A stretch of DNA of 64,000 nucleotides. Origin: Cognatundibacterium oligocarboniphilum. Lineage in GTDB: Bacteria > Pseudomonadota > Gammaproteobacteria > Burkholderiales > Burkholderiaceae_D. Below the pieces are notes generated by a model. The model made no database searches, had not been told where the DNA came from, and worked only from the letters and a program-made list of their open reading frames with translations. Of the stretch, positions 32,627 through 40,800 are shown in pieces; the stretch's first letter is position 1; each line of letters begins with the position of its first letter. The position numbers and the translations under genes were made by a program. The stretch covers positions 17,792-81,791 of the forward strand of contig NZ_JABXYJ010000008.1 in the NCBI RefSeq assembly GCF_013377855.1, read 5' to 3'.

Positions 32627-32650
32627 TTCAACCACGAAAAACGGATAGCC
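32627..32650 (-). repeat. ISL3 element right inverted repeat
   Basis: Its complement begins GGCTATCCGTTTTTCGTGGT and differs from the left repeat at two adjacent positions. Confidence 0.9.
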
Positions 32651-32658
32651 CTTATTTT
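32651..32658. repeat. Target site duplication, right copy (CTTATTTT)
   Basis: Second copy of the 8-bp target duplication, directly after the right inverted repeat. Confidence 0.9.
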
Positions 32659-32696
32659 TTGATTTTTGGTTTGGTTTGCTGCTTTCTTTTGAAAAT

Positions 32697-32723
32697 TTGA
32701 CTTTTAAAACGCGTCGGTACAAT
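32697..32723 (+). promoter_or_regulatory. Possible promoter of the CAP lipoprotein gene
   Basis: TTGACT and TACAAT with a short 15-base spacer, 70 bases upstream of the start. The spacing is less than ideal. Confidence 0.3.
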
Positions 32724-32793
32724 GGATTCATGGCGTCAACAAAAACGCTTAATTTCGGTTTTACGACTACTCCTTTTTTGATTGGAACTTAAT

Positions 32794-33879
32794 ATGAAAA
32801 CGACTAAGGCTTTCTCTCTGAAGGCAGCTTATCTGAGCATGGCGGTGGCTACTCTGGCCTTGTCTGCCTGCGGTGGCGGCGGCAGTGGCTCTGCGACGGG
32901 CAGCGGTTCGGGTAATAATGGTGGCAATGGCGGCTCTGGCGGTTCCGGTGGCACAGGCGTGACCTGCACCGCACCACAGGTTTTGGTGAACGGTGTCTGC
33001 ACCACCCCTGCCCCATCAGTCACACCCGCAAACCTGCAAACCAGTGTGCCTGCGCCGACGTATGCGGCAAGCTCGGACGAACTGGCGGCGTTCAATGAAA
33101 TCAATGCGATCCGTAAGCTGATTGGTCTGGGTTTGCTGGCACAGAATGCCTTGCTGGATAAATCGGCCAATAATCACATGAAATATGGTGTGGCAAATCC
33201 TACGTCTAATCCGCACTTTGAAGACCCGTTGAAAGCTGGTTTCACCGGCGTATCTCCAACCGACCGGGCTGCGTTTGTAGGATATACAGGAAATGCAGGG
33301 GAAGTTCTGTCATTTGGTAACGGGCTGGATGCAGTGAAAGGATTGGTGAATACGATTTATCACCGCGATAACCTGCTGAACCAAACAACTGAGCATGTCG
33401 GCATTTCTTTTATTCCCACTGATATCGCACCAGTGGTCGATATTGAATTGGGGATAATCAAAGGCCAGCGCAATGCATCCGACTTTTTGACGACCTATCC
33501 GTTTGATGGTCAAAAAAACCTGCCATTGCAAATGGCTCCTGAGTGGCCTTCTCCGTTTGGGTTGGTCAATACCGAATATGCAACAAAAACCAGCTCACCA
33601 GTGGCCTTTTATAGCGCTTCGGGTACTTCATTGGCCGTTTCCAGCTTCACAGTCAGCCAAGGTGCAAATCTTCTGACGGGCAGAGTGCTGACCAGTGCCA
33701 ACGATACCAATGGTTTGATCGCCAAGAATGCTGCATCATGGCTCGGTTCCGCCCCGTTCCAGCCGAACACGGTATACACCGCCAGCTTTACCGGCACGGT
33801 CAATGGCGTTGCGGTCAGCAAGACATGGACATTTACCACTGGCACATCGGCGCAATTGGGTGGCGGTTCGGCACAGTAA
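32794..33879 (+). CDS. CAP/SCP-domain lipoprotein
   Basis: 361 residues from ATG 32794. The signal peptide ends in the lipobox LSAC, followed by a Gly/Ser/Asn-rich linker. Residues about 100-230 form a CAP (SCP/PR1-like) domain: AAFNEINAIRKLIGLGLLAQ, ANNHMKYGV, GNAGEVLSFG, VNTIYHRDNLL, TEHVGISF. The His in NHM and the Glu in GEV fit the CAP cavity. The C-terminal part is a beta domain (NTVYTASFTGTVNGVAVSKT). It is exported to the outer membrane or surface. Such a protein may affect mating or recipient choice; an IncHI1-type surface role is only an analogy. Confidence 0.8.
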   Translation: MKTTKAFSLKAAYLSMAVATLALSACGGGGSGSATGSGSGNNGGNGGSGGSGGTGVTCTAPQVLVNGVCTTPAPSVTPANLQTSVPAPTYAASSDELAAFNEINAIRKLIGLGLLAQNALLDKSANNHMKYGVANPTSNPHFEDPLKAGFTGVSPTDRAAFVGYTGNAGEVLSFGNGLDAVKGLVNTIYHRDNLLNQTTEHVGISFIPTDIAPVVDIELGIIKGQRNASDFLTTYPFDGQKNLPLQMAPEWPSPFGLVNTEYATKTSSPVAFYSASGTSLAVSSFTVSQGANLLTGRVLTSANDTNGLIAKNAASWLGSAPFQPNTVYTASFTGTVNGVAVSKTWTFTTGTSAQLGGGSAQ

Positions 33880-33903
33880 ATATTGTGTCTGTTAGCAGGG
33901 AAT

Positions 33904-33932
33904 AAAAAAGCCGGTTTTCACCGGCTTTTTTT
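33904..33932. terminator. Bidirectional terminator between convergent genes
   Basis: The stem AAAAAAGCCGG..CCGGCTTTTTTT serves the CAP lipoprotein gene on the plus strand and the Cys-rich repeat gene on the minus strand, whose stop is two bases away. Confidence 0.9.
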
Positions 33933-33933
33933 G

Positions 33934-35826
33934 TTAGTACAAGACGCACCGATAGGGGACGCCATTTGAACACATGGGCGCTCCTGGCGCGGAGTCAATC
34001 AAGACAGAGGTGCTGCCACATTGCTGAACGATATTATTGAAGCAATCATTGTTACAGCCGTTATACACGGTTTTGGAAGTTGGTGCACATGACAGGGCTT
34101 TATAACATTGGCGCTGCGCTGTGGTTGTATTAGCAGCTAAGGATGCGCTGCTCCATCCTGTATTATCACAACAAGCAGGGAAATCAGTCGAGTTAGTGTC
34201 ACAGCAAATTGGATAATTGCTCGCGCCATTTGGACAAGCAGTGGTGGTTACAGTCGGTTTAACGCACAGCGAAGTATCCCAATTCCCATAGCTCACAGTG
34301 CCATCACAATTCTGCGTGACTGACCTGTTTGCCGTTCCTGTTTGCAATGGCGGGCAAGGGCCGCTTTGCATCGAGGTCTGCGGTGTACAGGCCACCGGCA
34401 CTGGCTGACAGCTACTCAAATCCCAGGCGCTGACCGAACTCGTTCCTGAAGGGCAACTGACTGTTGTCGTCTGGTACGCAAGTCCGGTATATCCAGCCGG
34501 ACATGGGCCACTCAGCACCGAACTCTGCGGCGTACAGGCCGCGCCAACCGGCTTGCAACTGCTCATATCCCAGGCGCTGGTCGAACTTGATCCTGAAGGG
34601 CAACTGACTGTTGTCGTCTGGTACGCAAGTCCGGTATATCCAGCCGGACATGGGCCACTCAGCACCGTACTCTGCGGCGTACAGGCCGCGCCAACCGGCT
34701 TGCAACTGCTCATATCCCAGGCGCTGGTCGAACTTGATCCTGAAGGGCAACTGACTGTTGTCGTCTGGTACGCAAGTCCGGTATATCCAGCCGGACATGG
34801 GCCACTCAGCACCGAACTCTGCGGCGTACAGGCCGCGCCAACCGGCTTGCAACTGCTCATATCCCAGGCGCTGGTCGAACTTGATCCTGAAGGGCAACTG
34901 ACTGTTGTCGTCTGGTACGCCAGTCCGGTATATCCGGAAGGGCAAGGGCCTGCCAGCGTGCTAGTAGAGGGTGTACAGGTGGCGACGGCGGTACAGCCAC
35001 TTCTGTCCGTGGAGGTGGACGGTGTGCAGCTTGCGCCGGAATAACTGGTGGTGACAAAGGCTGTCCCGGTATATCCCGCGCCGCAACTGGTGGCACTGGT
35101 GGTCGAAGAAGGACAAACCACAGGCGGCGCAGAACAGCCGCTATTATCCACCGTCACCGATTTCACGCAGGTTGGCGGAGTAAAGGTGATATTTTGAACC
35201 TGATTGCCAATTCCGCCGTTTGGACAGGTAGCGGTGACGGAGTAGTTTGAGGGGCAGACTGGGATGGCCACGCAAACAGTACCATTCCAGCTTGATCCGG
35301 AAGCGCAACCGCAAGTCGATCCGGTCAAAACCTGATTTGAAGGACAGACGATCGGAATACATGAAGGATTTCCATTGTTGTCGTGCGTGACTTGTTGACC
35401 GACCGGGCAAACCGGATCATCCAAAACGCAGTGGGCGATGTTGGTTCCCTGTTTTGTCCAGTGCGAACCAGCTGGACAGCCCTGCAATGTAGGGACGGAC
35501 ATACACCCTACCGCTGTAGGCGTCAGCTGACAATTGGTGGCATTGACGTCAACCTGCGATCCAATTCTTTGGCAATTAGAAGTATCGAAGGTCAGACCAT
35601 CGGTAATTTTTCCGGACGGGCAACTGAGGGTACGCATAGGAAACTTGGTGCCGGTGTATCCAGAGTCACAAGGGACGCCGGCCAGCGGAATCGAGTACGG
35701 GACACAGGTTGAAGACGTGTTGTTGTTCGTCGTTTGCGCATGCAGTAAATTGCTGAAACTGATCAGCAACAATGCTAAGAGCAAGGTAAAACCTTGCTGC
35801 ATCCAATCCATTTTTAAATATTTCAT
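33934..35826 (-). CDS. Large secreted Cys-rich repeat protein
   Basis: 630 residues from ATG 35824-35826, with AGGAGAAAAT upstream. The signal peptide ends in LLHAQ. The mature protein consists of about ten Cys-containing modules of 40-50 residues (for example CTPQSSVLSGPCPAGYTGLA), of which three to four in the middle are nearly identical 49-residue copies. The last 120 residues are a different Cys-rich domain. It is the final gene of the pilus-gene series, so it may be a pilus-linked adhesin or surface protein. The many disulphides it needs fit a plasmid-borne DsbC. Confidence 0.65.
   Translation of the reverse strand: MKYLKMDWMQQGFTLLLALLLISFSNLLHAQTTNNNTSSTCVPYSIPLAGVPCDSGYTGTKFPMRTLSCPSGKITDGLTFDTSNCQRIGSQVDVNATNCQLTPTAVGCMSVPTLQGCPAGSHWTKQGTNIAHCVLDDPVCPVGQQVTHDNNGNPSCIPIVCPSNQVLTGSTCGCASGSSWNGTVCVAIPVCPSNYSVTATCPNGGIGNQVQNITFTPPTCVKSVTVDNSGCSAPPVVCPSSTTSATSCGAGYTGTAFVTTSYSGASCTPSTSTDRSGCTAVATCTPSTSTLAGPCPSGYTGLAYQTTTVSCPSGSSSTSAWDMSSCKPVGAACTPQSSVLSGPCPAGYTGLAYQTTTVSCPSGSSSTSAWDMSSCKPVGAACTPQSTVLSGPCPAGYTGLAYQTTTVSCPSGSSSTSAWDMSSCKPVGAACTPQSSVLSGPCPAGYTGLAYQTTTVSCPSGTSSVSAWDLSSCQPVPVACTPQTSMQSGPCPPLQTGTANRSVTQNCDGTVSYGNWDTSLCVKPTVTTTACPNGASNYPICCDTNSTDFPACCDNTGWSSASLAANTTTAQRQCYKALSCAPTSKTVYNGCNNDCFNNIVQQCGSTSVLIDSAPGAPMCSNGVPYRCVLY
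34440..34936 (-). repeat. Tandem 147-bp coding repeats
   Basis: Matching points at 34474, 34621, 34768 and 34915 are exactly 147 bases (49 codons) apart, and the copies are almost identical. They encode the Cys-rich modules and could expand or contract by recombination. Confidence 0.9.
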
Positions 35827-35885
35827 ATTTTCTCCTGCACCCAAGAATGAGGTTCCACGTAAAATCGCCCTACTTTGAATTGTGC

Positions 35886-35935
35886 TTAAAAAAAGGGCAC
35901 GTAAATCAGCGATAACGACGCCGATTTACATGCCC
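35886..35935 (-). terminator. Terminator after the Ig-like lipoprotein gene
   Basis: A long hairpin (GGGCATGTAAATC..GATTTACGTGCCC) followed by seven T on the minus strand. Confidence 0.85.
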
Positions 35936-35956
35936 TTTCAGTTTGAGTTTGCTGTT

Positions 35957-37591
35957 TTATTGCGCGGTGACAGCAATCGTGAGGTTTTTGCCTGTGGCAT
36001 CCGTCACGACCACATTGGCCGTCCCTGCTGCAACACCATTGATTGTCAGGGTACTGCCAAGTATGGATGTGGTCGAAACTGCGGTATTGCTGGATACGGC
36101 CGTATAGGGTGCAGTTCCACCAGCAACAGAATAGGTGTACGTCGAACCGACCTTTGCCACAATGGATGACGGTGCGGTGGTGTACAGCGCAACAACCTGC
36201 GTTGAGGGGTTGGTGACGCTGACATTGACAGAAATGTTTGCGCCCAGGGTATCGCTGATTGCGACTGTTGCTGTTCCTACCCCAATTCCCTTGATCGACA
36301 GAACCTGACCATTCAATGAAGCTACCGCGACATTCGGGTTACTGGAATTCGCGCTGTATGGGCCTGTACCACCAGCCACGTTGAAGGTGGAAGTAGTCGC
36401 TGTCTGCAAAACCACATTCGACGGAGCCGTGCTATACAGTGCGACAGAGGTCGATGTTGGCGACGCAGGCACGGTGACAGAGAAGGATGTCGTTGCACCT
36501 ACAGCATCGCGCAAAGAAATATTTGCCGAACCAGAATTGAGCGCAGTAACCGTCAATGCGCCGTTTTGCATATTCAGACCCGTCACAGATTGGTTGCTCG
36601 ATACCGCGGTGTAAGGTGGCGTGCCGCCAGCGATGGTATATGTTGCTGAAGAAGATTGATTGATGACGACTGAACCGGGTGCCGTGGTATAGAACGGAAT
36701 CGACACTTGGCCGGACACCACACTGACTGACACAGAGGCCAAACCACCGACGGCATCACGGATGGTCACCATCCCGAAGCCTACCGACTTGCCCGTAACC
36801 GTAAAGTTGTTTCCGGAATTACCAATAGAAATAATGTCTGGTGCCGAGACATTGACAGTGTAAGGAGGTGTGCCGCCGCCGATCTGATACACAGGAATGA
36901 CGCCATTGGTCGAGAGACTGATATAGCCCGGCGCGGTCGTGTAGAGCGCGACGACTGGAGATGCCGGCGCGGTCACAACGGCATTTAGGTTGACTGACGC
37001 ACCTTTAGCATCAAAAACGATAATCTGAGCGCCGCCCGCGGCCAGACTGTTCAGATTGACGGAATTGCCGTCTGCGGAAACACTTGCTGAAACCACGCCA
37101 ACGTTACTGCTGACCACCGTGTACGGCTTTGCACCGCCAGAAATCGTGTAAGAATTTGAAGCGCCCACAGCGGTACTGACAGAGGCCGGTGCAAGCAGTG
37201 TCAGGCTGGTCGTAGCACCGACCGTCACCTTGATATCGACTTCCGCCCCCGCACTATCCTTCACCGCCACCACCACAGCACCAGCTGCCTTGCCTGTAAT
37301 AGTGAAACTGTTGCCATTCATGCTGACTGCTGCAATCGATGAATCTGAGGATGTCACAGAATAACTGGTAAATTTGGAACCACCGCCACCGCCGCCTACT
37401 TGGAACGACTGGGTATCACCTACATTCATTGAAAGCGTTGCACTGGATGTTGTGTACAAGGCTTGCCCTGCATTTTGAACCAGAGAGTCCGTGGCACCGC
37501 CGCCGCCACAGCCAGCGAGTCCGAGCGCAAGGCTTACTGCGACCACAGAGGCCGCTAATTGACTGACAAAATGATTTTTCTTGAGACGCAT
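35957..37591 (-). CDS. Large Ig-like repeat lipoprotein
   Basis: 544 residues from ATG 37589-37591, with AGGAT upstream. The signal peptide ends in lipobox LAGC followed by Gly. The mature part has about six repeats of 75-85 residues, each with ALYTTAPSSIV-like openings, YTVAGGTAPYTAVSSN and a final GTATVVVTDATG, which resemble bacterial Ig-like (Big_2) domains. It probably sits on the outer membrane or protrudes from it as an adhesin or stalk. It follows the pilV-like gene after a terminator and is likely a partly independent unit. Confidence 0.75.
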   Translation of the reverse strand: MRLKKNHFVSQLAASVVAVSLALGLAGCGGGGATDSLVQNAGQALYTTSSATLSMNVGDTQSFQVGGGGGGSKFTSYSVTSSDSSIAAVSMNGNSFTITGKAAGAVVVAVKDSAGAEVDIKVTVGATTSLTLLAPASVSTAVGASNSYTISGGAKPYTVVSSNVGVVSASVSADGNSVNLNSLAAGGAQIIVFDAKGASVNLNAVVTAPASPVVALYTTAPGYISLSTNGVIPVYQIGGGTPPYTVNVSAPDIISIGNSGNNFTVTGKSVGFGMVTIRDAVGGLASVSVSVVSGQVSIPFYTTAPGSVVINQSSSATYTIAGGTPPYTAVSSNQSVTGLNMQNGALTVTALNSGSANISLRDAVGATTSFSVTVPASPTSTSVALYSTAPSNVVLQTATTSTFNVAGGTGPYSANSSNPNVAVASLNGQVLSIKGIGVGTATVAISDTLGANISVNVSVTNPSTQVVALYTTAPSSIVAKVGSTYTYSVAGGTAPYTAVSSNTAVSTTSILGSTLTINGVAAGTANVVVTDATGKNLTIAVTAQ

Positions 37592-37722
37592 GTTGGTATC
37601 CTGTATTTGAATTGAAATTGAATCAAACCACCAAGTAAAGATACAACGTGAGAAAGGCAACAGAAATGTGAAAGGTGCGCCAAAATTTGCCCCATATCTA
37701 TTCTCACAAATCGGGGCGACTG

Positions 37723-37761
37723 AAAAAAAAAGGTTCTTTGCGTCCAGGACGACAAAGAACC
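37723..37761 (-). terminator. Terminator after the pilV-like gene
   Basis: The stem GGTTCTTTG..CAAAGAACC followed by nine T on the minus strand. Confidence 0.9.
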
Positions 37762-37781
37762 CAAAAGAGCGACAGGGATAT

Positions 37782-39236
37782 TCAGTAGCTACATTCCACA
37801 GTCATGACTGCCGACAAACCATAATTATTGCCAGAAACTGTACCGCCACCATCCGCGGCTGATTTCTGCAGCCTGAGCAGGACAGTCCAGCTTGAACCAT
37901 TATTTTGTGCGGCAACATAAGTCGCCTGATACGGTGGCGTGATAGAAACATCCACCGCAGACTGGGTAAGAACCAGCGAGTAATTTGGAACGCCACCCAG
38001 ATCACAGGTCGGTTTCTGCACGATGGAACCATCCTGTACAGCAATGTGATTCCCCGTTTGGACATTCGCATTCAGCAGACTGGTCAGCCGAATATACTGG
38101 CCATTTTTACAAATCAATTGTTCATTGGTGGTGAGGCTGGTGGCTGTCCGGCCAGCTGGAGAACAAGCATTCCCCAGGCTGGCAAAATTCGATAAGGAGT
38201 ACCAGAAGCTACCATTACAAACGAAAGCGATCCCATTGGCATCGGTACCAATCTGATTACCAACCGAGCAGGCCGAGCCAGCACTAATTCCGGTCACCGC
38301 ATCCCCTACCCGCATCCATTGACTGCCATTACAAATGACCAGACCAGATCCGTTCGCATTGGTTTTTAGTTTCCCGTTATCGCCAGCAACACAGGCAGAG
38401 CCGGCCGCCGCGGGACCGGGCAACATCAGACTGCCATTGATGACTGCATTGCCATTGATCACCGTGTTATTCAGCGTGGCAGTACCGGCAGAAGATAAGT
38501 CGTTGATGTTGAGAATGTTATTACCATTCGCATCCATCGGGCCGGCCAGTTTTCTGGAACCATCCAGCTTATAGAACTGACTTAGCAAACTGCCAATGCC
38601 TGAATTGTCACCGATACGAATACCAACCGCTCCTTCCACTGTGCTATACAGCGCAGCCGGATAGCTGTAATTGCTCGCGTAGCCTGTCATCGCACCACCT
38701 GAGCCGGCCATGGATTGAGAACCGTCATTGCCAATGGTGGACACAACTTGGGACAGAACATCATTTCGGATCGAACCGGCTGAATCAGTGTACGGAGTGG
38801 ACGAGTGTGATAGTCCGTTCACCGTGCATGACGGATTAGGCGGGCAAGGACCACCGGTGATTTTAAATTCGTGAACGAACTGCAAACCAAGAGGACTGAT
38901 CAGGCCAAAGCCTGAATCAAGAAACCCGGCAGTTCTGAGTTCCTGAGTTGTCGGCTTCAGTGGATTCACAAAGCCTGCCACACCGCTACCAGCCTGTATA
39001 GCGGCATTATTCGTCAGGTAATAGCGATTTAGTCCAGTCTGGAGCGCCACCATATATTGACCGGTCGCAGTCGCCATCGATTTTGTGATGGATTGACTCA
39101 ACTGCGAGAATTGCGTTGAGAGTAAATAGGTCGCCAGCAACAGAGCCAAACCCAAATCAATCAGAAAATAGCCGCGCTGATTTTTAGAGCGCGCGCGCAT
39201 GCTGGACAATTTGAAATTGCGAATTTGAGCGTTCAT
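37782..39236 (-). CDS. pilV: PilV-like minor pilin with large C-terminal domain
   Basis: 484 residues. The N-terminus carries a type IV prepilin motif: basic leader ending QRG, then YFLIDLGLALLLATYLLSTQ. Position +5 is Asp, not the usual Glu. The long C-terminal part resembles shufflon-type PilV proteins, with ACSPAG and GNQIGTDANG elements and an outer beta domain. In R64, PilV is the tip adhesin that decides which recipient is recognised. It overlaps the PilT-like gene by ATGA. No shufflon inverted repeats were seen, so its tail appears fixed. Confidence 0.8.
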   Translation of the reverse strand: MNAQIRNFKLSSMRARSKNQRGYFLIDLGLALLLATYLLSTQFSQLSQSITKSMATATGQYMVALQTGLNRYYLTNNAAIQAGSGVAGFVNPLKPTTQELRTAGFLDSGFGLISPLGLQFVHEFKITGGPCPPNPSCTVNGLSHSSTPYTDSAGSIRNDVLSQVVSTIGNDGSQSMAGSGGAMTGYASNYSYPAALYSTVEGAVGIRIGDNSGIGSLLSQFYKLDGSRKLAGPMDANGNNILNINDLSSAGTATLNNTVINGNAVINGSLMLPGPAAAGSACVAGDNGKLKTNANGSGLVICNGSQWMRVGDAVTGISAGSACSVGNQIGTDANGIAFVCNGSFWYSLSNFASLGNACSPAGRTATSLTTNEQLICKNGQYIRLTSLLNANVQTGNHIAVQDGSIVQKPTCDLGGVPNYSLVLTQSAVDVSITPPYQATYVAAQNNGSSWTVLLRLQKSAADGGGTVSGNNYGLSAVMTVECSY

Positions 39237-40186
39237 GATTTGGAGAATTTCATTGCGGCAGTGGATTTAAAGGGTAAAGGTAGTCCTTCCCGAATACGCT
39301 TTCGGGTTTCTTCCAGACAGGGGTAGGCGTATATCGTAAATTGACCATGCTCAAATTTATGACTTGTAATTCCGAAAAGAGATTGCGCGAGCATGTTACG
39401 CACCAGCCCGATATCCACACCCCCTTTGACACACCAGGAAATCAAGCGATCGACGCAGGCGTCCGGCGTGGAGGCGTGCGTAGTGGTGAAAATAGTGAAG
39501 CCATTGATTGCCGCATTGACCAGATCAAAAGCATTGGTGTCAGACCGTACTTCACTGAACAGCAGCAAGGGTTTGATCCCGACCGGATAACTGCGCAAAG
39601 CCATTTTCAGGCCCAGCGTCGCACCAATCTCACTCACATCAATTTCATCCACATACCCATTGGTACCAACCACAAAAGTACCATCGTCACCAATTGGACT
39701 CTCTAATGGATCACCGATCACCACTAAATGACCACCGTACTGCTTGAGCCGTTCACGCGTGGCTGCATGGGCAAAATAGCTTTTACCGGTACCAGGGTTT
39801 CCGATGCAAATAACCAGCCCACCCTGAATATTCAATACACTGCTAAGAACGAGATCCTTGACGTCCTTATTCGACGTCAGACGATCCAGATCCGGCGTGT
39901 TGATACTCATAGACCGACCCGCAAGATAGCCGGGAAACCGGGCTAATCGAATCTTCAGATTCAACTGGCCAGATTGAAACTGAACAGAAAAATCCAATCC
40001 TGCATGCTGCTTGATGGCATCAATAAAAAGCTGCACAAAATTTTGCATCCTGGGCGTCATCAATGCAAAATTGAGCCATTTCTTTCCAACCATTCCGACG
40101 CAGGAATGCATATTGTCAGGGTAAATGCGCCAGTCACTAAAGTGACTGGCTGCTTCGATCATTTCAGAATCGACAGAAACAATCAT
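39233..40186 (-). CDS. PilT-like secretion/retraction ATPase
   Basis: 317 residues of the PilT/GspE ATPase superfamily. Walker A is IGNPGTGKSYFAH, the Asp box VVIGDPLESPIG, the Walker B LLLFSEVRSD and the His box FTTTHAST. It is shorter than PilT (about 345) and lacks the usual C-terminal part. Placed directly after the major pilin and before pilV. R64 pil operons do not have a second ATPase in this place, so retraction of the pilus is a reasonable inference. Confidence 0.8.
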   Translation of the reverse strand: MIVSVDSEMIEAASHFSDWRIYPDNMHSCVGMVGKKWLNFALMTPRMQNFVQLFIDAIKQHAGLDFSVQFQSGQLNLKIRLARFPGYLAGRSMSINTPDLDRLTSNKDVKDLVLSSVLNIQGGLVICIGNPGTGKSYFAHAATRERLKQYGGHLVVIGDPLESPIGDDGTFVVGTNGYVDEIDVSEIGATLGLKMALRSYPVGIKPLLLFSEVRSDTNAFDLVNAAINGFTIFTTTHASTPDACVDRLISWCVKGGVDIGLVRNMLAQSLFGITSHKFEHGQFTIYAYPCLEETRKRIREGLPLPFKSTAAMKFSKS

Positions 40187-40190
40187 GCCA

Positions 40191-40736
40191 TTACTGCACT
40201 AACATCGTGATCGAGTTGTTGTCTCCAGAGCATTTGATTTGTGACGGATCGGGATTGGTACCCGGCGCTTTCACCACATTGGTGCCGACTGACAGTTTCG
40301 TGACAGTTTTGGACATCGCCGTCACGAATGGCACGCAGGAAGAATCCGGCAACTGTGTAACAACATAAGAGACTGAATCACCAGCAGTGTTGACGGTGCC
40401 GGAAGAGACCGTCAACGAACCGCCGCCCAGATTGGTAGTGACGGAGCCGGCATTGTCGTTCAGCGAATTCAGGTTCTTGAAAAAGCTGCCAGAATCCAGT
40501 TTGGCATTGGTCACTGCGGAATAGTTATTCGCATAGGAAGACTTCACCTGACCCATGAGCGTTGTCAGATCGCCTGTCAACTGATTGGTTTGCGTGGCTG
40601 ATGTATTGGCTGAAAATTTGGAAAAGATCCCTACAATCAGAATTGCACCGATCACCAAAACCAATCCAAATTCAACCATTGTAAAACCTGCCTGCTTCAT
40701 TTTCTTACCTGCTGCCATCATGTATTGCTGTTTCAT
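40191..40736 (-). CDS. pilS: Type IV major prepilin, PilS-like
   Basis: 181 residues. Leader KKMKQAG, cut before FTMVEFGLVLVIGAILIVGI, with Glu at +5, a standard type IV prepilin. The C-terminal globular part has two Cys (SSCVPF and IKCSG) forming the expected disulphide. It is preceded by AGGGGA as ribosome binding site. It is the probable main subunit of the thin pilus. A prepilin peptidase is needed but not encoded in this window. Confidence 0.9.
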   Translation of the reverse strand: MKQQYMMAAGKKMKQAGFTMVEFGLVLVIGAILIVGIFSKFSANTSATQTNQLTGDLTTLMGQVKSSYANNYSAVTNAKLDSGSFFKNLNSLNDNAGSVTTNLGGGSLTVSSGTVNTAGDSVSYVVTQLPDSSCVPFVTAMSKTVTKLSVGTNVVKAPGTNPDPSQIKCSGDNNSITMLVQ

Positions 40737-40800
40737 ACGTTCCCCTTTTCACTTAAGTTTAAAAAAATTACTACCTATTGCCCTGCTACTACCCAAACAC

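Larger units (their letters stand above)
30230..32650. mobile_element. ISL3-family insertion sequence with passenger ORFs
   Basis: 2421 bp bounded by 24-base inverted repeats (30230-30253 and 32627-32650, beginning GGCTATCCGTTTT, 22 of 24 identical) and a perfect 8-bp duplication. Inside are three small plus-strand ORFs and the transposase. A hairpin (GACCGCC..GGCGGTC, 30254-30272) next to the left repeat may block outside transcription. The sharp ends and intact transposase suggest a recent insertion. Confidence 0.92.

Noticed and set aside
34440..34936. CRISPR-like or non-coding satellite repeats
   Set aside because: The 147-bp period is a multiple of three, there are no stops, and the repeats encode regular Cys modules in an exported protein.
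34412..34945. Minus-strand frame with repeated IYRTCVPDDNSQLPF modules
   Set aside because: It is the out-of-frame reading of the 147-bp repeats in the Cys-rich gene; the plus-strand repeat frame at 34553 is rejected for the same reason.
35827..39236. A shufflon next to pilV
   Set aside because: No 19-bp shufflon inverted repeats, no alternative pilV tails and no adjacent recombinase; the recombinase at 17 kb is far away.
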